A stretch of 64,000 nucleotides of DNA, taken from Phallus indusiatus. Lineage: Eukaryota > Basidiomycota > Agaricomycetes > Phallales > Phallaceae. A program made the position numbers and the translations under genes. Shown here piece after piece: positions 56,761 to 64,000 of this stretch. The notes under the pieces are model-generated. The model was not told where the DNA came from and did no database searches. It worked only from the letters and a program-made list of their open reading frames with translations. The stretch covers positions 806,001 to 870,000 of the forward strand of contig JAQFWX010000017.1 of NCBI GenBank assembly GCA_027605045.1, given 5' to 3'. The number at the start of each line of letters is the position of its first letter. Position 1 is the first letter of the stretch.

Positions 56761-57525
56761 ACCCCAAATTGATCTCAGGAAGAGAAGAGCCTATCATCGA
56801 AGCTTGGGTTCACGTTTGCCTGTGTCGTTGACATCATCTACTAAGGTCGTTGTGGTCATTGGGATTTGGTATATTTGCTGGTGGCGGGGTAGGGTTGCCG
56901 TTGTTCGACAGGCGAGCGCCAAGAGGCATCTCTGTTTTGCAAGGAAGGAACAACTTTCTTAATGCTAATCAGTGCGAATAATTAGTTATGCTATTGCTAT
57001 TGATGATGGTGAAGAAGAGGAAACCAACCAGAATTTCTTTGATATTATATGAAAGAGAAACCTAGAACAGTCTGTCTTCTGCTTCCGACAACCAACTCCG
57101 ACAACCAGCTACCACGTAGCAAAGATTAGAATGATAGTCGCGCTATTTAAGCGGACCCAGCCAATCAGGTCCTGTTGAAATCGGGAAATTAGGCTCGATG
57201 TTGCATAATGGTAGTTATAGACTTATAGTATTGTTGATGGTCTACTGAGATTAGACCAGATATGACAATATAAATGCGTTAATGGCTCGCCCATCGTTTG
57301 AAGGATTGTTAGTAGAGAGAGAATATCGTAGTCGCTGTCGAGTTGTGATATTTCTTGGTATGTAGTAGTAATTGCTCACATAATACAAAATATGTCACGC
57401 CCATTACATATCGCGCTATTTAAGCGCGACACACATTTCAAGCAGGGTTCTTTACAATGCTTTCCTAGATTCCAAACAGATGAAATTATAACGTTTTAGT
57501 AGTAAACAACGGGTAAATGAAAGCA
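56761..57525. other. Non-coding, 3' flank of the TPR gene
   Basis: No gene recognised. A GCGCTATTTAAGCG palindromic motif occurs at about 57410-57425 and a related one at 57138-57150. Confidence 0.4.
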
Positions 57526-58908
57526 TCATTCCATCTCAACATCCCCTTCTTCGTCTTCCCAAGCATCGTCGTCGTCGTCGTCGTTTATATCTTGTTCTTG
57601 GACCTCTGGTGTCGGTTGTATACCAGCGGCTGATAGCTCCGCAGTTAGCTCCTTAGCGTGCTGAAGGATCTGTTCATCCGAGTGTTCCTGTCCTTCATGA
57701 AGCTATAAATCAAACCCTGTCAGCTGCGAAACTCAATACGAGCGAAGAAGGATCATGACCATTTGACATGTCTGGAGACAATCCATAGCATCCCTAGCCA
57801 AGTCAGAATAAGACAGGCCTTCAACCGGCTCATTTGTTTCACGGGATTTTTCAGCCATGAGATAGAAACACCATCCTTCCAAGTACCACGCTTCCACTTC
57901 TTGATCGTCGGTTGCGAGTATCCCCGATAGAATTGTAAGGGCGTTGGTATAGGACGAAAGCTCAAGGAATAATCGAACAAGAGAAAGTCGTATGGGTAAT
58001 GGAGGCATCTTCGGAGAGTCTGATAGTATTGGTTACTTCACTGTATTGATATGTAGTGTCGTAATACTTCTTACCAGGATCAAGGTCCTTCCACCGTTCC
58101 CATGCTCTCTCAGCGAGTTGTCGGGCTTCATCTGGCCGTTTTTGAGACATCCTAACGGATGCAAGAGTTTGCATAGCTTCGTAACTCGACGGATCGATGT
58201 TCAACGCTAGTGAAGCAAGTTTGTCGGAAGATGATTCCGCTTCATCTTCAAAGCTACGGAGAACAACAAATAAACGTACATCCTCGTGCACTGAGAGTCC
58301 GTCAAACACGCACCATAAATCCGACATCCATATTTCTACCATAGCAGCAAGGGCTCCTATGATCTTGATTTTGATCTCATCGTCTCCATCATAAGATGTT
58401 CGTCCGTCTCCGTCTCCGTGCTCTTGATCTTTTCCTTTGAGCTGAGCGACAAGAGCATCTACAGCCGCTTGGTAATGTTCTAAACATTGTCTAGGGTCTT
58501 GATTTAGTTGGGCGAGATTCAGATGGGCATTAGCAGATCTTGTGATTGGGGCGTAAGGCGATGGGGGTAACAGCGATTCAAACGTCTTGAGTATATGATA
58601 AGCCGCGACATTAATACCAAGAGATCATCTACATCGCTACATACCTGCTTAGCAGCATCAATATCACCCAACTCAAGCTGTACCTCTCCTAGAAGCTCTC
58701 TGGCATTCGTGAAATTAGCATCTTGTTCCAGTGTCCGCCGAAGGAATTTGAGAGCTAGTTCGTAATTGCATTGGGTTACGAGCTGTAAAGATTTTTCGTA
58801 CAGAGATGATGGAGACGGTGCAGTCTTCGTTGGCGAAGTGGGTACTTCAATTTTTCGTTGGGTTGTTGTCGAGGTACGGAGGAGCTTTTTGGCTTTGGTC
58901 CTCCCCAT
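57526..58908 (-). CDS. TPR protein, Acl4-like ribosomal-protein chaperone candidate
   Basis: Exons 58908..58645, 58585..58075, 58019..57760, 57702..57526; GT-AG introns of 56-60 nt and 1212 nt in frame (403 aa). The start MGRTKAKKLL was preferred over the upstream Met at 58998. The protein has an N-terminal TPR pair (YEKSLQLVTQCNYELALKFLRRTLEQD, NARELLGEVQLELGDIDAAKQ), further TPR-type helices including SSYEAMQTLASVRMSQKRPDEA and EVEAWYLEGWCFYLMAE, and a strongly acidic tail ending DDDAWEDEEGDVEME. This order matches Acl4, the dedicated Rpl4 assembly chaperone, as I know it; other TPR proteins remain possible. A broken partial copy lies at 45956-46985. Confidence 0.75.
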
Positions 58909-59381
58909 GAGGCCGATTTGAGCAATTAGGTAAGCTCGTTTGGTCATCCATGTCTGCCGCCCAAAAAACTTCATCGCTTCCTCATTCGTTCGACCCATTG
59001 AGAAGCACGAACAATGAAAAGTACTGAGAATATTTGAAATGCTCTATTCTCAAAAGATTGCGTTTGTAACCTAGTTTTACAATTACAAGAACCGTTACTC
59101 TTTAAATAAGATTCTTCTACTATACTTCTAGTAAGTTGTGGCCAATATTTTCCAGCACAGTTTCTACGCCTGAACATTATCCAACACCCTTTCAGCCCCT
59201 TGGTTGTACAATTCATCGAATACTGTTCGGAAGTTTGGACTGTGATCCACGAGCGCTAAGCTTTCATTGACCATTAAACGTGTCCATGAAGACCGGGAGA
59301 ATGGCGCTTGTCACAGTCTGGTTCCCCCGTGCTCCCAACCACCATCATCTTAACCGTAATTAACCTCCAGGGACGGCTCGA

Positions 59382-59633
59382 ATGAGCGAATCACATTTCA
59401 TTGAATCAAACTCTTCTCAAGATAATGAATTGCAATTTTTGACCGACTCCGCGTTTTCTTTTTTATTTGATGACACCGGTTCTAATAACATCTCAAAGAG
59501 TAAATGGGGTGCGGACGGTTTATTTATGGAACGACTGGAGAGTTTTATCGAGGGGCAACTGAAAGATATTGAGAACTTTGCTAATAGGGAGCAGGTTCCT
59601 TTGGATGAGGTGTTTATGCTTTATTTATTGTAA
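59382..59633 (+). CDS. Small hypothetical ORF, 83 aa
   Basis: Open frame MSESHFIESNSSQDNEL... with a plausible acidic, helical composition. It lies in the divergent space between the TPR gene and the next plus-strand gene. No motif. It may be a small gene or chance. Confidence 0.3.
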   Translation: MSESHFIESNSSQDNELQFLTDSAFSFLFDDTGSNNISKSKWGADGLFMERLESFIEGQLKDIENFANREQVPLDEVFMLYLL

Positions 59634-59828
59634 AGCAGCATACATTTAGATTGATAGGATTTTTCTTAGATACGAAAATTAGTCGCGATACCTCATGCGA
59701 AATATATGCTGTCCCTGGATTTGACTTTCCCTTCGATGAATGAAGCGTCATCATTTTCTAATGAAAAAAGTAAAGTATTTGATTGATTGATTTTTCTGAT
59801 TCAATCTCATCGTCACATCAAAGAACCC

Positions 59829-60719
59829 ATGAGCGGCCTTTACACAGTAAAATCGACGTTAGCTCGACTGAGCAACGTTCTGCAATCAATATACAGTGCC
59901 ACAGGACTAGATTCCTTGCTTTTGGTGGTTTCCCCTCATAATACTCAAAATCAAACCAAGAACACAATGTCGGAAGCCAGTTGGATTGGAGGTACCGAAG
60001 TAGGAAAAGAATTCTGGATGAGCCTCAAAGGAGGCGGTGTCAACGGTGCACGAGCCTTTCGCTTGAAATCCCAAATGCGCTATCAAGAAGAACTCCCAAA
60101 AAGTCCCGGTAATGATGATATGGGCTCCTTCGTCAATATACCAAACAACACACCTACAAATTTGAAATCCCCTTCAACAGGTGTCGGTTTAAAAAGCGGG
60201 GACATCAAGACCGAATTGAATGCTGCAGTAAGACAGGCACTTCGGTAAGTATTACAGGCGCTTCCTTGAGGTAAATATTGACTCTACTTTCTTAGTGTTG
60301 CAAGCGGTAATCCCTCCGCTGAAATGCGTTGGACTAAACCCGCTGCTCTGGAAGAACTCTATGGTGTTCATTTAGTGGGCTGGCCGACGACCGTGAAAAC
60401 CCGGAATCCGTCAAACAATTCAGTCAAAGAAAATCGGTTATTACTGGATCTTTTGCGAAGCAACCAAATGAAATTCGTGCCCGCAGTCTCGTCTCGGACG
60501 TCGGCTGAACAATCTGTCCCTTCGAGCTCAACGGCATCTACACCCGTCGCTTCAACCTCCAAAAACCATGCACCGGAAAAAGCAATTAATCCCGAACTCA
60601 GTGAACTAGATATCTCCATGAGCCATTCCTTCGAGTCGGAGACGACTGATACAAGTAGTGATTCAATGACGCCACCCAATGCCGAGAGGCCTCCAAAGCG
60701 GATGCGTATTACAAAGTAA
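59829..60719 (+). CDS. Hypothetical two-exon protein, 279 aa
   Basis: Exons 59829..60244 and 60296..60719 joined over a 51-nt GT-AG intron (phase 2; 840 nt in frame). The start MSGLYTVKS was chosen because the upstream Met at 59787 adds only a short, unlike leader. The conserved-looking core spans the splice: TELNAAVRQALR then VASGNPSAEMRWT and LYGVHLVGWP. The C-terminal third is Ser/Thr-rich with a basic end (RPPKRMRITK) that could be a nuclear localisation signal. Family not recognised. The 3' end converges on the RING gene. Confidence 0.65.
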
Positions 60720-60875
60720 TAATGCGACGCTGCCCTTACTAGTGTATACTAATTTTGTATTTTTATGGTAGTGGATTCATAATCGGACATGAGATATGGG
60801 TTACAATGTAAATAATACACATAGTACATGTTTAGCGGAGCGATGCTGAATATGGGACTTGAAACGCATGAAATG

Positions 60876-61586
60876 TTATAATGCAGTGATTGTTCGTATT
60901 TTAAGAGGTATAACACCTGCTCCTTTGCCATCCCAGCCTTTCAGATGGGCTCGACAAACTGGACACCTAAAAGACCGTTAAAAGGATATAAACCTACGAC
61001 GTTTGATCAAACCATACCTTGGCGTTGTTCCCTCGCGTCCAAGTGGAATACCTAATTCTAAGCCACGCTTAATCCCACTCCTAACAGCGGAAAACAGACA
61101 AAGTCCACAGAGTACATGACCGCATGGAGTTAGACACGCGTTCGTCACTGTGGAGAAACAGATCGGACAAGAGTATGAAGAAAGAGGATTTTCTGGGAGG
61201 GTTGGAGGGTTATGACTGCCAGCGTCGGCTGCAGAGGGTTCTGCTAATTCTACCGCCTTCCCTTTTCCTTTGTCCTTGCGCGTTGGTGGTATGTCTTCAT
61301 CTGGTATGATCATCACGTCGTCGTTATCGATGTCGTCTTCAATCTTCATGACCGTTGATGGATCCGCCTCCGTTTTAGGCTGTAATGGTGATGAAGACAT
61401 TTCCCTGATCGAGATCACTTCCATCGCCTCATTTCGATTTACGTCGCTAATTTGTATGTGAGAATCAGCCATGGGATTGGAGCTGGAGAGTGTGGACGCT
61501 GACGGAGCCGGACCCGGAGAATTCGTGCAAACATCGGGTGGACGGCTTGTGAGAGAATCTTGCAGGTCCGCAGTCGAGTTGCTCAT
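60876..61586 (-). CDS. RING-finger E3 ubiquitin ligase with SUMO-interacting-type motif (STUbL-like)
   Basis: Exons 61586..61018 and 60966..60876 (intron 51 nt; 660 nt in frame, 219 aa). The C3HC4 RING is split by the intron: CPICFSTVTNACLTPCGHVLCGLC then CPVCRAHL, followed by GWDGKGAGVIPLKI, a tail I associate with Slx8/RNF4-type RING proteins. The N-terminal half is disordered, with a DDVMIIPDEDI stretch of the form hydrophobic core plus acidic flank expected for a SUMO-interacting motif, and a KDKGKGKAV basic patch. Inference: nuclear SUMO-targeted ubiquitin ligase. Other nuclear RING proteins with similar tails are not excluded. Confidence 0.78.
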
Positions 61587-61831
61587 TGTGTCCTTTTTCT
61601 CATCGACGTCGACGTGGCTTCAAACGCAATAGGTCAGCCTGGGAGGCTTTTCTCCGGAGAAGGGGGCAGAATAGCTGCTGAGGTAATCAGGTCACGTTGT
61701 GGGTCACCAGTCGCCCTGCTGGCAAATACGTAGCAAACTACTAAAAGGCATAATCGTCAACGTGGAAGGTACGTCCCGTATATTGACACTTTCCCTGCTT
61801 CTCTTTTTCTGTTTTTTCTTTCTTTTTTTCA

Positions 61832-63625
61832 ATGGGTGAACTGAAAGTTATTAGACCAGAGGCCATGCGTCAATTCGACGCTTTTCCAAAACTTCCGTCG
61901 ACATACAAAACTCGTTCGAGAGGTGGAGGCTTTATTACGGTCTTCGTCGTCCTTGTCTCCCTCTTTCTAGTCGTAAACGACATTGCAGAATATATATGGG
62001 GATGGCCAGATTACGAATTTAATGTCGATAAGGATGGAGAAAGCTTCATGAACATTAATGTTGATCTGGTGGTGAATACCCCATGTCGGTGTACGTGGCA
62101 AGCGAGCAATCATCTTTTCGTATCACTGATACCCCATATTACTCCAGTTTTGAGTGTAGATCTTCGAGATGCAGTTGGCGATCGACTTCACCTTAGCGAA
62201 GGCTTCAAACGAGATGGTGTATGTGTCATTTGGGCGACTCCCACTTACCTGCACCCAGAACGCTGACCGAGTCATGATAGGTTTCTTTTGACACGGGACA
62301 AGCAACAAAATTAAAGTGCGTTTCTTGACCCTGAATTATTTATTCGCGTAGATTAATGCTGTAGACAGGCAATACTCCTCTATGCTGTCAGCTCAGCAAG
62401 CTGTCGCCATGTCACGGAGTTCAAGAGGACTGTTTGACTTTATGAGATCATCAAAACCACAGTTTAAACCTACTGTCAACTATCAGCCAGATGGAGCTGC
62501 TTGTCGAATATACGGAAGTTTGGAAGTTAAGAAAGTTAACGGTAGGCTCTAGTGCTCTTTCGTAGGCATCCTTAGTTTACAACGGACACTAGCAAACCTC
62601 CATATCACTACTTTGGGACACGGCTATGCAAGCCACACACATACAGACCATAGTTGTAAGTATTTAACTCTAAATACTCTCTCCAATAAGAACACTTACA
62701 GGGACGTATAGTAATGAACATGTCGCACGTCATCACCGAGTTTTCATTTGGTCCCTATTTCCCTGATATCACCCAGCCACTTGATTATTCATTCGAAGTT
62801 ACTGAAGAACGTGCGCAACGTCTTTTGAATACCTGTGCATGGATGCAAAACTAACAACTTTGATCAGACTTTATGGCATACCAATACTTCTTGACCGTCG
62901 TCCCGACTACTTATATCGCACCCCGCCAAAGACCACTAAATACCCATCAATACAGCGTTACCCACTACGAACGTGTTTTGGAGCATAACAAAGGATCCCC
63001 CGGGATCTTTTTCAAGTTCGACCTTGAACCGCTTACTTTGAGCATACACCAACGCACTACGACACTCGTCCAGCTACTGATAAGGTAAAATTGCTGCACA
63101 GCTTTGCGTTGTATTCATAGGCTAAATTGATATAGATGTGTCGGCGTTATCGGAGGAGTATGGGTCTGCACAGGATGGTCCATCAAAGTCGGAGGAAAAG
63201 TTATTGAAGTTGTTGCGGGACCAGACAAGACTCAAGGCATAGTTGCGGCCGAGGCCACGGGTGTCAAAAAGCGCTGGGGAACCAGTGAAATTCGCTCTCG
63301 TCCAAACGCAGGGGCATCTTCACCATATGGTACACCATACGGAACGACGCCAGTTAGCGCAACGTTCCCACAATCAGCCCCATTCGGAAGTTATTATGCG
63401 GGACCGAACAGTCCTGCACACTCTGCGGGATATGGACCATCGTCTCCGTACAGTGTGCCTCCTTCGCCATACTTCGCGAGCACACCTTCTGTTCCAAATG
63501 GTTTCCAGCCTCCTTCGCCCAGTGTACCTCCACGATCTTCGGTTCCTCCTTCTCCATCACATTCTAGGAACACGAGCGGGGTCAGAAGTGTGAATGGATC
63601 AGGAGACCCAAAGAAGAGTGATTGA
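61832..63625 (+). CDS. ERV41: Erv41/ERGIC2-type ER-Golgi cargo receptor, eight exons
   Basis: Exons 61832..62090, 62148..62218, 62281..62315, 62369..62541, 62593..62655, 62712..62810, 62868..63084, 63136..63625; 1407 nt in frame (468 aa). Family marks: FDAFPKLPSTYKTRSRGG near the N-terminus, a first membrane segment (FITVFVVLVSLFLVVNDIAEY), then LSVDLRDAVGD, GCRI-type ACRIYGSLEVKKV, MNMSHVITEFSFGPYFPDI, MAYQYFLTVVPT, FFKFDLEPL and a second membrane segment (CVGVIGGVWVCTGW). Erv41 acts with Erv46 to retrieve ER proteins via COPI/COPII vesicles. The C-terminal cytosolic tail here is long (about 130 residues) and Ser/Pro/Tyr-rich, which is unlike yeast Erv41 as I recall it. Confidence 0.88.
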
Positions 63626-63798
63626 GAAGGTAGTCGGTCAATCAAGTCGAGGATTTATTCTGTTGTCGAGCTGCATATGTGTAAAAAAGCTATCTGCTTA
63701 TTTAGAACTTGTATGGAAGTCATATATATTTAATAATTCAACTCAATCTTCATCATGAACATATGGTTACAGATAAACTAAATCCGGGTTACATGAAA

Positions 63799-64000
63799 TT
63801 AATTTGCTAGCGTTCTACAAATTATGCCTTCAATCTTATCTCGAAGTTCGACCATCTTAGGATAAAAGAAAGGTGTTAATTGTGCCCCAAGCATCGATCC
63901 GACGCCTGTTGTAGGATCTACGAAGTAATAGATATTCGGCAATCCTCCCCAGCCAAATGAACCAGCTGGGCGACCAGACACCGTCTGAAATGGGGATTCA
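63799..64000 (-). CDS. Beta-lactamase-fold serine hydrolase, C-terminal end (partial)
   Basis: The frame is open to the window edge. The residues PAGSFGWGGLPNIYYFVDPTTGVGSMLGAQ correspond to the C-terminal strand with the GWGG(L/A)..T.F..DP......V...Q pattern of class C beta-lactamase/transesterase-like proteins. The catalytic SxxK lies outside the window. Confidence 0.7.
   Translation of the reverse strand, partial: ESPFQTVSGRPAGSFGWGGLPNIYYFVDPTTGVGSMLGAQLTPFFYPKMVELRDKIEGIICRTLAN

Overview
The window looks like a transposon-rich, accessory stretch of a basidiomycete genome, most likely an agaricomycete. The evidence is intron size and form (about 40-65 nt, GT-AG, some with visible CTAAC/CTGAC branch sites), Ty3/gypsy elements with an integrase-chromodomain, a large DDE-transposase family I recall from agaricomycetes, and lineage-type gene families. 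No species can be named from the sequence.

Left part (1-21.6 kb): a small SAM-like hypothetical gene converges with an intact four-intron Tc1/mariner-type DD34E transposase. Then comes a 16-kb block that is one Ty3/gypsy element (ORF1, gag-pol, a third ORF and a 313-bp 3' LTR; no 5' LTR seen). Five later insertions sit inside its gag-pol reading frame: one 5.66-kb LTR element carrying only a giant gag-like ORF, and four solo LTRs. Removing each insertion with one copy of its target duplication puts the flanking pol pieces back in phase (approximately for the second solo LTR). A fifth solo LTR lies at 21.2 kb. The gypsy coding sequence and its LTR are packed with short perfect inverted repeats; this is the most unusual signal I found.

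Middle part (19-32.3 kb): an MFS-transporter fragment, one copy of an inverted segmental duplication, a decayed sugar (sorbosone/pyranose) dehydrogenase gene, a complete Mutator-like transposon (73-bp near-identical TIRs, an 11-exon gene for a 1131-aa protein) with a 922-bp MITE inserted in its left TIR, and an intact short-chain dehydrogenase gene with six exons.

Right part (32.6-64 kb): three large paralogous minus-strand genes (EF-hand plus ZZ-like zinc finger; A and B in tandem, C further on) whose upstream regions also exist as dispersed repeats. Around them are the second copy of the inverted duplication, a partial copy of a TPR chaperone gene, a TA-flanked DNA element with palindromes and a minisatellite, and a SINE-like insertion with an 18-bp target duplication. 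The last 6.5 kb is compact housekeeping sequence: an Acl4-like TPR gene, an uncharacterised two-exon gene, a RING E3 ligase with a SUMO-interacting-type motif, an ERV41/ERGIC2 cargo receptor gene, and the 3' end of a beta-lactamase-fold hydrolase.
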